Shown here one piece after another: positions 24,479-34,023 of a stretch of DNA of 64,000 nucleotides (position 1 is its first letter; each line of letters begins with the position of its first letter). The DNA comes from Bradyrhizobium uaiense (GTDB taxonomy: Bacteria; Pseudomonadota; Alphaproteobacteria; Rhizobiales; Xanthobacteraceae), in assembly GCF_010811875.1 (NCBI RefSeq), contig NZ_VKHP01000008.1, forward strand, positions 1 through 64,000, in the 5' to 3' direction. Under the pieces are notes generated by a model. That model had not been told where the DNA came from, searched no databases, and saw only the letters and a program-made list of their open reading frames with translations. The translations under genes were made by a program, and so were the position numbers.

Positions 24479-25771
24479 ATGAGTGCCCCCCTGAAGGCGA
24501 TCGACGGCAACGCCGATCTCGCCGCCCTGATGACCGACCTCGCCGCCAAGGCGCGCGCTGCCGCGCGCGTGCTGGCACTGGCGCCGCCGGAGCAGAAGAA
24601 CCGGGCGCTCGCGGCAATCGAACGCGCGATCCGCGCTAATGCGCCGGCGATCCTCGCTGCCAATGCCGAGGACGTTGCCGAGGCGCGCGCGGGCGGCATG
24701 ACCTCCGCCTTCGTTGACCGCCTGACATTGACGCAGGGGCGCATCGACGGGATGGCCGGCGGTGTTGCGACCGTGCGCGAGATTGTCGATCCGGTCGGCG
24801 CCGTCACCGAGAGCTGGCAGCGTCCGAACGGCATGACCATCGAGCGCGTGCGGGTGCCGCTCGGCGTCATCGGTGTGATCTTCGAGAGCCGGCCCAATGT
24901 CGCCGCCGATGCCGGCGTGCTGTGCCTGAAGGCCGGCAACGCGGTGATCCTGCGCGGCGGCTCCGACAGTTTCCGCTCCTGCCGCGCGATCCATGAATGC
25001 CTGGTGCAGGGCCTGCGCGAAGCCGGCCTGCCCGAGGCCGCCATCACTTTGGTGCCGACCCGTGATCGCGCGGCCGTCGGCCTGATGCTGACCGGATTGA
25101 ACGGCGGCATCGATGTGATCGTGCCGCGTGGCGGCAAGAGCCTGGTCGCGCGCGTCGAGGCGGAGGCACGCGTTCCGGTGTTCGCGCATCTCGAGGGCGT
25201 CAACCACATCTATGTCGATGCCAGTGCAAAGCTCGATATGGCGAAGTCGGTCGTGCTCAACGCCAAGATGCGCCGTCCCGGCGTCTGTGGTGCCGTCGAG
25301 ACGCTGCTGATTGATCGCGACGCTGCTGCGACGAAGCTGAAACCGCTGGTCGCGTTGTTGATCGACGCCGGTTGCGAGGTGCGCGGTGACGACACCGTGC
25401 AAGGCGCCGATGCCAGGGTGAAGCCTGCGTCCGACGAGGACTGGAACACCGAATACGAGGACGCGATCATCTCCGCGAAAATCGTCGACGGCCTCGATGA
25501 AGCGATTGCGCATATTCAAAATCACGGCTCGCATCACACCGATGCGATCGTGACGGAAGACACGACTGCCGCGCAAAGATTCCTCAACGAGGTCGATTCG
25601 GCGATCGTGCTGCACAACGCCTCGACCCAGTTCGCCGACGGCGGCGAGTTCGGCTTTGGCGCGGAGATCGGAATTGCCACCGGCAAATTCCACGCCCGCG
25701 GGCCGGTCGGCGCCGAGCAGCTGACGAGCTTCAAGTATCGTGTCCACGGCACCGGGCAGACACGGCCGTGA
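24479..25771 (+). CDS. proA: Gamma-glutamyl phosphate reductase
   Basis: A 430-residue enzyme of the aldehyde dehydrogenase superfamily that reduces gamma-glutamyl phosphate to glutamate semialdehyde with NADPH. Catalytic Cys270 is in [33 protein letters not shown] near the C-terminus is the ProA signature. The start at 24479 is preceded by ACTGGGACTTCC; the open frame to 24401 covers the repeat and is not coding. It is the second proline gene after proB, possibly on the same transcript despite the repeat. Confidence 0.97.
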   Translation: MSAPLKAIDGNADLAALMTDLAAKARAAARVLALAPPEQKNRALAAIERAIRANAPAILAANAEDVAEARAGGMTSAFVDRLTLTQGRIDGMAGGVATVREIVDPVGAVTESWQRPNGMTIERVRVPLGVIGVIFESRPNVAADAGVLCLKAGNAVILRGGSDSFRSCRAIHECLVQGLREAGLPEAAITLVPTRDRAAVGLMLTGLNGGIDVIVPRGGKSLVARVEAEARVPVFAHLEGVNHIYVDASAKLDMAKSVVLNAKMRRPGVCGAVETLLIDRDAAATKLKPLVALLIDAGCEVRGDDTVQGADARVKPASDEDWNTEYEDAIISAKIVDGLDEAIAHIQNHGSHHTDAIVTEDTTAAQRFLNEVDSAIVLHNASTQFADGGEFGFGAEIGIATGKFHARGPVGAEQLTSFKYRVHGTGQTRP

Positions 25772-25798
25772 TCACGATCGCACGCGCACGGTAGACCA

Positions 25799-26440
25799 TT
25801 GCAGCAGGCCTCACGCGTGTCGTTGTCCGCAGCCCAGGCCCTGCCGTTCTACACCAACGGCATGCGTATCGGGCTGCTCGGCGGCTCGTTCAATCCGCCG
25901 CACGCCGCGCATCGCGCCATCAGCCAGTTCGCGCTCAAGCGATTGCAACTCGATCGCGTGTGGTGGCTGCTGACGCCGGGCAATCCACTGAAGAACCATG
26001 ACGGCCTGCATGCGCTCAACGAGCGCGCCGCCGCCGCGCGCCGCGTTGCCGACGATCCGCGCATCGACATCAGCTGTCTCGAAGCTGTCATTGGCACGCA
26101 CTATACAGTGGACACGATCATCCACTTGCGCCGCCGTGTCTCCGGCGTGCACTTCGTCTGGATCATGGGCGCTGACAATCTCGCGCAATTTCATCGCTGG
26201 AAAGATTGGCGGCGCATCGCGTCCGATGTGCCGATTGCCGTGATCGACCGACCGCCCCAAAGCTTCCGCGCCCTTGCCGCACCGGCGGCGCAGGCGCTCT
26301 CGCGCTATCGCATGCCCGAAAATCAGGCGACACGGCTGGCCGACCAGCAGGCGCCCGCCTGGGTCTTCCTGACAGGAATGAAATCCAATCTGTCTTCGAC
26401 CGGACTCCGGAACCCTGACGGGAGCTGGAGAACGGGATGA
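25799..26440 (+). CDS. nadD: Nicotinate-nucleotide adenylyltransferase
   Basis: A 213-residue enzyme converting nicotinate mononucleotide to the dinucleotide in NAD synthesis. The nucleotidyltransferase motif [11 protein letters not shown] is at about 28-38, and SSTGLR near the C-terminus stands for the ISSTxIR motif. The start is uncertain: TTG at 25799, GTG at 25817 and ATG at 25862 are all in frame and none has a strong Shine-Dalgarno sequence. The last would begin [14 protein letters not shown]. Position after proA and before rsfS is the usual order. Confidence 0.93.
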   Translation: MQQASRVSLSAAQALPFYTNGMRIGLLGGSFNPPHAAHRAISQFALKRLQLDRVWWLLTPGNPLKNHDGLHALNERAAAARRVADDPRIDISCLEAVIGTHYTVDTIIHLRRRVSGVHFVWIMGADNLAQFHRWKDWRRIASDVPIAVIDRPPQSFRALAAPAAQALSRYRMPENQATRLADQQAPAWVFLTGMKSNLSSTGLRNPDGSWRTG

Positions 26441-26463
26441 AGCGCAAAAGGGTTACTGGAATA

Positions 26464-26493
26464 TTGAAACCATTAACCCCACATGCGTAGTAT
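26464..26493 (+). promoter_or_regulatory. Sigma-70-like promoter for rsfS-rlmH
   Basis: TTGAAA at 26464-26469, spacer of 18, then TAGTAT at 26488-26493, about 68 bases before the rsfS start. It lies in the gap after nadD. The match is moderate. Confidence 0.45.
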
Positions 26494-26560
26494 GGCGCGT
26501 GGGGCCGAGGATTCGGCGCCCGCGATACAGTGAAAGGAATGGTCCCTGGCCACATCTGTA

Positions 26561-26995
26561 TTGTCAAAGTCTGTTTTACCCAAGGTTCCAAAGACTGCGC
26601 GTAAAACATCGACGAAAACCGCGGCCTTGCAGGCGCAACCGGACGCCGACAAACCGGATGCCAACAAGACGCTGAGCCTGATCCTCTCCCGCCTCGAGGA
26701 TATGAAGGCGGAAGAAACGGTCACCATCGACCTTCGCGGCAAATCCGCATATTCCGACTACATGATCGTCACCACCGGCCGGGTGAACCGGCACGTTGGC
26801 GCGATCGCGGAAAATGTGACGAAAAGCCTCAAGGAAAACGGGGTCAAGAACATCCACGTCGAGGGCTTGCCCAATTGCGACTGGGTGCTGATCGATTCCG
26901 GCGAGGTGATCGTGCACGTGTTCAGGCCCGAGGTACGCGAGTTCTACAATCTCGAGCGGTTGTGGACTCAGAACCCGGCGGTCGCGGCGGTCTAA
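26561..26995 (+). CDS. rsfS: Ribosomal silencing factor
   Basis: A 144-residue RsfS/Iojap protein. It binds L14 on the large subunit and blocks subunit joining under starvation. The core runs from about 38 to the end (LILSRLEDMKAEETVTIDLR, YSDYMIVTTGR, HVEGLPNCDWVLIDSGEV). About 35 polar Lys/Thr-rich residues precede it. TTG at 26561 is the first possible start; the true N-terminus may be shorter. It is followed by rlmH 51 bases on. Confidence 0.93.
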   Translation: MSKSVLPKVPKTARKTSTKTAALQAQPDADKPDANKTLSLILSRLEDMKAEETVTIDLRGKSAYSDYMIVTTGRVNRHVGAIAENVTKSLKENGVKNIHVEGLPNCDWVLIDSGEVIVHVFRPEVREFYNLERLWTQNPAVAAV

Positions 26996-27046
26996 GGGGG
27001 TATCGAGGCCGATGCGAATCGGCAGCAGCGCAGCTAGTCTGCGTTG

Positions 27047-27529
27047 ATGCGTCTCGTCGTCATCTGCATCGGCCGCCTGAAACAGGGCCCTGAACGGGAG
27101 CTCGCCGAGCGTTACCGCGAGCGCTTCGAAGATATCGGCCGCAAGCTCGGGTTTCGCGGCCTCGAGATTCATGAGATTGCGGAAAGTCGCGCGCGCGACA
27201 CAGCCGCACGCATTGCCGAAGAAGCCGCGGCGATCTCGGCGCTGCTGCCCGACAAATACGCGCTCGTGGCCCTCGACGAACGCGGCAAGAGCGTCGACAG
27301 CGTAAGCTTTGCGCAGCAGCTCGGCCGCTGGCGCGACGAGGGTTTGGCGCATACGGCCTTCGTGATCGGCGGCGCGGACGGACTTTCGCCGGAATTGCAG
27401 CGCAAGGCTTCGTTGCGTATTGCATTCGGCTCCGCGACCTGGCCGCACCAAATGGTCCGCGTCATGCTTCTGGAACAGATTTATCGGGCCGCAACCATTT
27501 TGGCCGGCCATCCCTATCACCGCGCTTGA
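27047..27529 (+). CDS. rlmH: 23S rRNA (pseudouridine1915-N3)-methyltransferase
   Basis: A 160-residue SPOUT methyltransferase of the YbeA type acting on pseudouridine 1915 of 23S rRNA. The knot region contains LDERGKSVDSVSFAQQL and FVIGGADGLSPEL (about 107), followed by the C-terminal LLEQIYRAATILAGHPYHR. The ATG at 27047 is preceded in frame by a TTG. Position after rsfS matches E. coli ybeB-ybeA. Normal length for the family. Confidence 0.97.
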   Translation: MRLVVICIGRLKQGPERELAERYRERFEDIGRKLGFRGLEIHEIAESRARDTAARIAEEAAAISALLPDKYALVALDERGKSVDSVSFAQQLGRWRDEGLAHTAFVIGGADGLSPELQRKASLRIAFGSATWPHQMVRVMLLEQIYRAATILAGHPYHRA

Positions 27530-27569
27530 GCGGCGGTGACGGACAGTCGAAAGCACTGAACGTACGCGA

Positions 27570-28964
27570 ATGCAGCACAAGCGGGACACAGCTTCGTATT
27601 TCGGCACCGCGCGCCGCCGCGGGCTGCTGGCGTCGCTGCCCTTGTCGATCGCCGTGCTCGCCGCACAGCCACAGCCCGCGGCGCATGCGCAAGCGGCACC
27701 ATCAACGCAACAATCCGCTCCGCCGGCACAGCAGGCTGCAACCGCGGAGACATCGCCCGACGCCATCAAGCAGCGTGAGCAGGAGCTCGAGGCCGCACGC
27801 GAGCAGCAGCGCAAGGCGACCGAGCTGCAGGAGAAGCTGAAGGCCGACATCGCCGCGATGGGCCAGGACCGCAGCAAGCTCAATCAGCAGCTGATCGACA
27901 TTGCCGGTCAGGTACGCGGCGTCGAGACAAGGATCGCGGATGCCGAGGCGCGCTTGCTGCCGCTCGATGGCCGCGAGCGCGAGATCCGCAGCTCGCTCGA
28001 TTCACGCCGCTCCGAAGTGATCGAGGTGCTGGCCGCGCTGCAGCGCGCCGGGCGGCGGACGCCGCCGGCGCTGCTGGTGCGGCCAGAGGACGCGCTGCAA
28101 TCGCTGCGCACCGCGATGCTGCTCGGCGCCGTGGTGCCGGAGTTGCGCGTCCGCGCCGAAAAGCTTGCGGCCGATCTCGGCGAGCTTGTCGCGCTGCGCA
28201 AGACCATCTCGACCGAGCGCGATGCCATGGCGGCTGATCGTGACAAGCTGAGGGAAGACCAGACCCGCCTTGCGGCGCTGGTCGACGAGCGGCAGCGGCA
28301 GCAGAGCACGGCCGAGAAGGACATGGAGGCAGAAGGCGCCCGCGCCATTGCGCTGTCCAAGCAGGCCGCCGACCTGCAGAGCCTGATCGCCAAGATGGAG
28401 CAGGACCTCAAGAGCGCGGCCAAGGCGGCCGCCACGGCCAGCCTCCAGGGGGCCCCGGCGACGGTTAACGGCAAGCCGAATCTGGGCGCCTTGAAGGACC
28501 CGGCCCGCATGAGCCCGGCGGTCGCCTTCGCTTCGGCCAAAGGCCTGTTCTCCTATCCCGTAAACGGCACCAAGATTCGCGAATTTGGCGGTTCCGACGG
28601 CGCGGGAGGCGTACAAAAAGGCATTTCTTTGGCAGCCAAGCCGGGCGCCCAGGTCACAACCCCGTGTGACGGCTGGGTTGTTTACGCTGGTCCTTTCCGC
28701 AGCTATGGACAACTCTTGATCCTCAATGCCGGGGGCGGGTATCATGTCCTGATCGCCGGGATGGAGCGAATTTCGGTAAACATCGGCCAGTTTGTACTTA
28801 CGGGGGAGCCGGTCGCGACCATGGGGTCGACATCCCAAGTCGCATCCATTCTCGCGACCAATGCGAGCCAGCCAGTGCTTTATGTCGAGTTCCGGAAAGA
28901 CGGCACTCCAATCGATCCAGGTCCATGGTGGGCCGCAAATGAAGGCGAAAAGGTTCGCGGATGA
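27570..28964 (+). CDS. Murein hydrolase activator (EnvC/LytM family)
   Basis: A 464-residue periplasmic protein. Signal peptide near 16-47 (LPLSIAVLAAQPQPAAHAQA), Gln/Pro-rich spacer, a coiled coil of about 200 residues (EQELEAAREQQRKATELQE onward), and a C-terminal LytM/M23 domain (about 335-460). In the LytM domain the HxxxD metal ligand region is replaced (GVQKGISLAAKPG), as in EnvC, so it probably activates amidases rather than cutting wall itself. Its stop codon overlaps the ctpA start by four bases, so the two are coupled. Confidence 0.9.
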   Translation: MQHKRDTASYFGTARRRGLLASLPLSIAVLAAQPQPAAHAQAAPSTQQSAPPAQQAATAETSPDAIKQREQELEAAREQQRKATELQEKLKADIAAMGQDRSKLNQQLIDIAGQVRGVETRIADAEARLLPLDGREREIRSSLDSRRSEVIEVLAALQRAGRRTPPALLVRPEDALQSLRTAMLLGAVVPELRVRAEKLAADLGELVALRKTISTERDAMAADRDKLREDQTRLAALVDERQRQQSTAEKDMEAEGARAIALSKQAADLQSLIAKMEQDLKSAAKAAATASLQGAPATVNGKPNLGALKDPARMSPAVAFASAKGLFSYPVNGTKIREFGGSDGAGGVQKGISLAAKPGAQVTTPCDGWVVYAGPFRSYGQLLILNAGGGYHVLIAGMERISVNIGQFVLTGEPVATMGSTSQVASILATNASQPVLYVEFRKDGTPIDPGPWWAANEGEKVRG

Positions 28965-30346
28965 TGCGCAAGACTTCGGTAATTCTCCTTAGCGCCGCCA
29001 CCGGCGCGGCCCTGACGCTTTTCGTCACACAGCCCCGCGCTGTGCTGATGGGATCGAGCGCGCGTGCCGCGACGTCGGACACCTACCGCCAGCTCAACCT
29101 TTTCGGCGACGTGTTCGAGCGCGTGCGCAGCGACTATGTCGAGAAGCCCGATGACAGCAAGCTGGTCGAATCCGCAATTTCCGGCATGCTGTCCGGTCTC
29201 GACCCGCACTCGAGCTACATGGATGCCAAGAGCTTCCGCGACATGCAGGTGCAGACCCGCGGCGAGTTCGGCGGCCTCGGCATCGAAGTCACAATGGAAG
29301 ACGGGCTGATCAAGGTCGTCTCGCCGATCGACGACACCCCGGCCTCGAAGGCCGGCATCATGGCCAACGACATCATCACCAACCTCGACGACGAGGCCGT
29401 GCAGGGCCTGACCTTGAACCAGGCCGTCGAGAAGATGCGCGGTCCGGTCAACACCAAGATCAAGCTCAAGATCATCCGCAAGGGCCAGGACAATCCGATC
29501 GACGTCACGCTGGTGCGCGACAACATCCGCGTCCGCTCGGTGCGCGCGCGGGTCGAGGCCGACGACATCGCCTATATCCGCATCACCACCTTCAACGAGC
29601 AGACCACCGAAGGCCTGAAAAAGGAGGTCGCCAACCTGCAGAGCCAGATCGGCGACAAGCTGAAGGGCTACATCATCGACCTCAGAAACAACCCCGGCGG
29701 CCTGCTTGAAGAAGCGGTCACGGTGTCCGACTCCTTCCTGGAGCGTGGCGAGATCGTCTCGACCCGCGGACGCAATGCCGAGGAAACCCAGCGCCGCGCC
29801 GCCCATCCGGGCGACCTGACCAAGGGCAAGCCGGTCATCGTGCTGATCAACGGCGGCTCGGCGTCGGCCTCCGAAATCGTCGCCGGCGCGCTGCAGGACC
29901 ACAAGCGTGCGACGCTGGTCGGCACCCGTTCGTTCGGCAAGGGTTCGGTGCAGACCATCATCCCGCTCGGCTCGGGCAACGGCGCGCTCCGCCTGACCAC
30001 CGCGCGCTATTACACGCCGTCGGGCAAGTCGATCCAGGCCAAGGGTATCGTGCCCGATATCGAGGTGCTGCAGGACGTGCCGGACGAGCTGAAGGCGCGC
30101 ACCGACACCAAGGGCGAAGCCTCGCTGCGCGGCCATCTGAAGAACGATGGCGACGAGAAGACCGGCTCGCAGTCCTACGTCCCGCCGGATGCCAAGGACG
30201 ACAAGGCACTGAAGATGGCCGACGACCTGCTGCACGGCATCAAGTCGACCTCGAACGCCACGCCGGCACCGGCCACCCCGTCCAGTGACAAGGCGCCCGG
30301 CGACAAGGCCGCCGTCGACAAGCCGGCCAACAAGTCCGCGAACTAA
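28961..30346 (+). CDS. ctpA: S41-family C-terminal processing peptidase
   Basis: A 461-residue periplasmic protease. Signal/anchor segment at about 5-30; PDZ domain about 95-180 (GEFGGLGIEVTMEDG); S41 catalytic core with the Ser in GGSASASEIVAG (about 302) and Lys in SFGKGSVQT (327). The tail is Ala/Pro/Lys/Asp-rich. It starts inside the stop of the EnvC-like gene (ATGA). CtpA with a LytM partner suggests turnover of cell-wall hydrolases at division; that role is family inference. Confidence 0.95.
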   Translation: MMRKTSVILLSAATGAALTLFVTQPRAVLMGSSARAATSDTYRQLNLFGDVFERVRSDYVEKPDDSKLVESAISGMLSGLDPHSSYMDAKSFRDMQVQTRGEFGGLGIEVTMEDGLIKVVSPIDDTPASKAGIMANDIITNLDDEAVQGLTLNQAVEKMRGPVNTKIKLKIIRKGQDNPIDVTLVRDNIRVRSVRARVEADDIAYIRITTFNEQTTEGLKKEVANLQSQIGDKLKGYIIDLRNNPGGLLEEAVTVSDSFLERGEIVSTRGRNAEETQRRAAHPGDLTKGKPVIVLINGGSASASEIVAGALQDHKRATLVGTRSFGKGSVQTIIPLGSGNGALRLTTARYYTPSGKSIQAKGIVPDIEVLQDVPDELKARTDTKGEASLRGHLKNDGDEKTGSQSYVPPDAKDDKALKMADDLLHGIKSTSNATPAPATPSSDKAPGDKAAVDKPANKSAN

Positions 30347-30368
30347 ATCCAATCCAATCGATTCGGCG

Positions 30369-30401
30369 AAAGGGCGGCCCTCAGGCCGCCCTTTCTGTTT
30401 T
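30369..30401 (+). terminator. Rho-independent terminator after ctpA
   Basis: AAAGGGCGGCC at 30369-30379 and GGCCGCCCTTT at 30384-30394 form an 11-pair stem with a CTCA loop, followed by CTGTTTT. It lies 22 bases after the ctpA stop and ends the envC-ctpA transcript. Confidence 0.93.
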
Positions 30402-30497
30402 CGGATGTCCACCCGTAACCGTGCTTTGACGGGGCGGCCGGTGCGCGTGAATGCACCGCATCGTGCTATCGTTCGCGCTGTTGATTCGGGGAGGGGC

Positions 30498-31709
30498 ATG
30501 GCAGAAGCGGCCGACGAACTGAGCACGCCGCTTGGGCAGAACACGGTGGGCAGGACGCGCCGTTTCCGCCTGCCATTCACGGCGATGCAGGCGCTCGCCG
30601 TGCTGCTGGGCCTCGTGCTGGTCGGCTTCGCCGGCGTCGCGCTGTTCAACGACAACCCACTCGGCGGCGAGCCGATGGCCCGCGTCACACTCCGCAATCC
30701 CCCGCCCGCAGCCACCGACGACAAGCATGCCCCTGCCGGCCAGACGGCCGAGCCGGCGGTCAAATCCGTCGCCAAGGCGCCGGCCGCAGCCAGCGACGCC
30801 AAAACCGTCACCATCATCGACGGCTCCAGCGGCAAGCGCCAGGACGTCGTGATCGGCGCCGGCGATCCCCGTGAAAAGGCGGATGTCGATTCGCCACCGG
30901 TCGCGACGACCGGGATCGACCCGCGCCTCCTGGAAAAATCGCGCTACGGCATGATCCCCATGGTTGCCGATGGCCTGAAGCCGTTCACCGTCTATGCGGC
31001 CGAGGCCGACCGCGCCAAGGCCGCCCGGATGCCGGTGGTCGCCATCGTGGTCGCCGGCCTCGGCGTCGGCGCCGCCAAGACCACCGACGCCATCATGAAG
31101 CTGCCGCCGGCCGTAACGCTGGCCTTCACGCCCTATGGCGCCGACCCCGGCAAGCTTGCAGAACGCGCCCGGACGCAGCGCCACGAGATCCTGCTGCAGA
31201 TCCCGATGGAGCCGTTCGACTATCCCGACAACGATCCCGGCCCGCAGACGCTGCTGACCACATTGAGCAGCGAGCAGAATCTCGACCGCCTCTACTGGCA
31301 CCTCAGCCGCCTGCAGGGCTATGCCGGGATCGCCAACTTCATGGGCGCCCGGTTCGTCGCGACCGATCCAGTGATGCAGCCCATCGTGCGCGAAGCGGCC
31401 AAGCGCGGCCTGAGCTTTTTCGACGATGGTTCCACCCCGCGCAGCGTCGCGCAGACGCTCTCGGCGGGCCAGTCACTGCCGTTCGCCAAGGCCGATTTCG
31501 CCATCGACGCGGTGCCGACGTCGGCGGAAATCGACCGTGCGTTGGTCAAGCTGGAAACCATCGCCAAGGAACGCGGCACCGCCGTGGGTGTCGCCTCGGC
31601 GCTGCCGGTCTCGATCGAGCGGCTCGGCGCCTGGCTCAAGACCCTGGACTCCAAGGGCATTATGCTTGTGCCATTGACAACGGCGATGCTGAAATCAAAA
31701 TCGGGCTAG
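30498..31709 (+). CDS. Divergent polysaccharide deacetylase family protein
   Basis: A 403-residue protein with one membrane anchor (about 28-48, [20 protein letters not shown]), a variable Ala/Pro/Lys linker to about 175, and a conserved divergent polysaccharide deacetylase (DUF610) domain: [38 protein letters not shown] and [13 protein letters not shown]. Metal ligands of classical NodB enzymes are not evident. The gene pair ctpA-deacetylase-rppH is conserved in Alphaproteobacteria. ATG at 30498 has GAGGGG just before it; the open frame back to 30285 overlaps ctpA and its terminator. Confidence 0.88.
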   Translation: MAEAADELSTPLGQNTVGRTRRFRLPFTAMQALAVLLGLVLVGFAGVALFNDNPLGGEPMARVTLRNPPPAATDDKHAPAGQTAEPAVKSVAKAPAAASDAKTVTIIDGSSGKRQDVVIGAGDPREKADVDSPPVATTGIDPRLLEKSRYGMIPMVADGLKPFTVYAAEADRAKAARMPVVAIVVAGLGVGAAKTTDAIMKLPPAVTLAFTPYGADPGKLAERARTQRHEILLQIPMEPFDYPDNDPGPQTLLTTLSSEQNLDRLYWHLSRLQGYAGIANFMGARFVATDPVMQPIVREAAKRGLSFFDDGSTPRSVAQTLSAGQSLPFAKADFAIDAVPTSAEIDRALVKLETIAKERGTAVGVASALPVSIERLGAWLKTLDSKGIMLVPLTTAMLKSKSG

Positions 31710-31789
31710 AGATCAATCTGTTGGTGCAGTCCGAGACCTTGCCGGGGGGCCGGGTCCGGCAGCACCGGGAACTGCGAGGTAGCGGCAGC

Positions 31790-32293
31790 ATGGCACGTTA
31801 TGAAGACCTGCCCTATCGAACCTGCGTCGGCATCATGCTGCTGAATGCAGCCGGACTGGTCTTCATCGGCCGTCGCGCGGGCGGCATCGAGCATGTCGAC
31901 GATGCGCATGTCTGGCAGATGCCCCAAGGCGGCGTCGATCCCGGCGAGGATACGTTTCAGGCCGCGCGGCGCGAGCTCTACGAAGAAACCAGCATCAAGT
32001 CGGTGGAGAAGCTCGGCGAGGTCTCGGACTGGCTGATCTACGATATCCCGCGCACCGTCGCCGGCCGCGCCTGGAAGGGACGCTATCGCGGCCAGCGGCA
32101 GAAATGGTTCGCGTTGCGCTTCACCGGCAACGAGAACGAGATCAACGTCGCCAACCCCGGCGGCGGCCACAAGGCCGAGTTCATCACCTGGCGCTGGGAG
32201 CCGATGCAGAATCTGCCGGAGCTGATTGTGCCGTTCAAGCGCCCGGTCTATGAGCGCGTCGTGAAGGAATTCGCCGGTCTGGCGGACAAATAG
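31790..32293 (+). CDS. rppH: RNA 5'-pyrophosphohydrolase, Nudix copy 1
   Basis: A 167-residue Nudix hydrolase that removes pyrophosphate from mRNA 5' ends before RNase E decay. The Nudix box lies at about 40-62 (GGVDPGED...[10 protein letters not shown]) with Ser where Gly is usual. [19 protein letters not shown] is the RppH-specific region. ATG at 31790 has GAGG upstream. It is directly followed by a second Nudix gene of the same type 23 bases on; this is the copy whose sequence I recognise from Bradyrhizobium RppH. Confidence 0.93.
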   Translation: MARYEDLPYRTCVGIMLLNAAGLVFIGRRAGGIEHVDDAHVWQMPQGGVDPGEDTFQAARRELYEETSIKSVEKLGEVSDWLIYDIPRTVAGRAWKGRYRGQRQKWFALRFTGNENEINVANPGGGHKAEFITWRWEPMQNLPELIVPFKRPVYERVVKEFAGLADK

Positions 32294-32316
32294 ACCCACG
32301 ACGCACACGTATCGAG

Positions 32317-32817
32317 ATGTCATCAGATAAGCCCTATCGCCCCAATGTGGGCATCGCGCTGTTCAACGGCGACGGACACGTGCTGATCGGTCACCGGATC
32401 AAGGACGACGGTCCGGAGATCGTGCTGCCCGGCCTTGAATGGCAGATGCCGCAGGGCGGCATCGATGCGGGCGAGGATCCGCGGCAGGCCGTGATGCGCG
32501 AATTGTGGGAAGAGACCGGGGCGGTCAGCGCCGACTATCTCGGCGAGACCGACTGGATGACTTACGAATTCCCTGCCTATGACGGACCGGCGTCGCACCG
32601 GCTGGCCAAATTCCGCGGGCAGCGCCAGAAATGGTTTGCGCTGCGCTTCACCGGACGCGACGAGGAGATCGATCCGTTGACGCCGCGCAACGGCCAGCCC
32701 GCCGAGTTCGATCAATGGCGCTGGGAGCGCCTCGACCGCGTCGCCGATCTCGTGGTGCCGTTCCGCCGCGACGTCTATCGCACGGTCGCGACCCGGTTCG
32801 CGGAATTCGCCGGCTGA
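32317..32817 (+). CDS. RNA 5'-pyrophosphohydrolase, Nudix copy 2
   Basis: A 166-residue paralogue of the preceding gene with the canonical Nudix box (GGIDAGED...MRELWEETGA) and the same [19 protein letters not shown]. The two proteins share length and domain order throughout, so this is a tandem duplication. Division of labour is unknown; one may act on a different 5' end or on dinucleoside polyphosphates. The gene ends beside a palindromic repeat, and the convergent AraC gene begins beyond it. Confidence 0.92.
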   Translation: MSSDKPYRPNVGIALFNGDGHVLIGHRIKDDGPEIVLPGLEWQMPQGGIDAGEDPRQAVMRELWEETGAVSADYLGETDWMTYEFPAYDGPASHRLAKFRGQRQKWFALRFTGRDEEIDPLTPRNGQPAEFDQWRWERLDRVADLVVPFRRDVYRTVATRFAEFAG

Positions 32818-32821
32818 TCTG

Positions 32822-32896
32822 GAGCATGATCCGGAAAAGTGTGTAGCGGTTTTCCCTCGCGACAAACGCGAATGCGTTTGCGCGGAGGGCATGCTC
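32822..32896. repeat. Palindromic repeat of the GAGCATGATC family, copy 2
   Basis: Begins GAGCATGATCCGGAAAAGTG, the same wording as the repeat at 24410, and ends GGGCATGCTC, but carries about 30 extra bases with their own hairpin (CGACAAACGCG...GCGTTTGCG). It fills the 82-base gap between convergent genes. A weak partial relative (GACTGGAAAAGTGTGAGCG) is seen at 35818-35840. Confidence 0.75.
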
Positions 32897-32899
32897 GAA

Positions 32900-33898
32900 C
32901 TAAAGAGCCAGGGCGGGATGGCGATTCGAAGAAACGTCATCCCGATCTGGCGGCGGAACGCGCCGCGCATCGCCCGGCGTCATGCCGTAGGCCGCGCGGA
33001 AGACGCGATAGAAAGTCGCGATGCTGTCGAAGCCGCACGCGAACGCGATCTCGTCGATCCCGCGCTCCTGCTTGGCGTAGAGCAGCCGCCTCGCCTCCTG
33101 CAACCTCGTCGCCGTCAGCGTCCGCGCGAACGACAGCCCGGTCGGCTCGAACAGCGCATGCAATTGCCGCAGCGAAATGCCGAGTTCGGTGGCGACTGCG
33201 GCCGGCGTGAGCGAGGCGCGATGCAGATCGCGCAGCAGGATTTCGTGCGCGGCATGGAGATAGCCCGCATGCAGTGCGGCACGGATCTCATCCAGGCGTG
33301 GCCGCAGGCGTCCGCGCGCAAGCAGCGCCAGGCGCACCATATGCGTGACCTCGCCGGCAAACTGCCCGGCTTGCGCCGGATCGCGTGTCATGGAGCGGAA
33401 CATGGCGCCGACAAGGCGCGTCAGGTGCGCATCACGCGCCAGCATGACCGGCGGGACGTCCTCGATCCGCGCACCAAGCACGAGGTCGCTGGTGACGGGA
33501 ATCTTGAGGCTGAAGAAGTGGAAGCCATCGGTCCGGTCGGGCGTTGACGCAAACGGAAGATTGGAGTGGCCGAACACCAGATCCCCGTTGCCCACCCACT
33601 GAACGCGGTCGCGGCCGATATTCATGTGGCCTGGGCCGCGCACCTGCCAGGCGAGATGCAGGCTGTTGCTCGGAACGCGGGCGATGTCGGACGAGGTCCG
33701 GCTGACGCGATAGGAGGACGCCGACATTTCCGCCAGCATGGCATCGCCAACCGGTGTCGCGGAAAAGCGCCCGCGGAAATCGGGCCGCCTGTCGCGTTCG
33801 AGCTCGATGGTGACCCCGAATAGGCTTTTGCCGCGCACGTCGCACCAATGCTCAAATCGGTCCTGCGGGCGGAGAGCCTCGGTGGAGAAAGTCAGCAC
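32900..33898 (-). CDS. AraC-family transcriptional regulator
   Basis: A 332-residue regulator with an N-terminal AraC-binding-like domain (about 1-190; FEHWCDVRGKSLFG, MNIGRDRVQWVGNGDLVF) and a C-terminal double helix-turn-helix (about 225-315; LTPAAVATELGISLRQLHALF and IDEIAFACGFDSIATFYRVFRAAYG). The second motif is the AraC signature. No divergent target gene adjoins it: its start faces the cyclase gene's end on the same strand. The ligand is unknown. Confidence 0.9.
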   Translation of the reverse strand: MLTFSTEALRPQDRFEHWCDVRGKSLFGVTIELERDRRPDFRGRFSATPVGDAMLAEMSASSYRVSRTSSDIARVPSNSLHLAWQVRGPGHMNIGRDRVQWVGNGDLVFGHSNLPFASTPDRTDGFHFFSLKIPVTSDLVLGARIEDVPPVMLARDAHLTRLVGAMFRSMTRDPAQAGQFAGEVTHMVRLALLARGRLRPRLDEIRAALHAGYLHAAHEILLRDLHRASLTPAAVATELGISLRQLHALFEPTGLSFARTLTATRLQEARRLLYAKQERGIDEIAFACGFDSIATFYRVFRAAYGMTPGDARRVPPPDRDDVSSNRHPALAL

Positions 33899-34023
33899 AG
33901 CATCGTGTCCGTCATGTCGGTGGTAAAATCGCGATGCGACCAGGTCGATTCGTCATCGCGCCGCAGCTTGTCATCTGTGCACGATCCACGCTGTAAGCTG
34001 CTTCACATTCTCCGGATCGCGCT

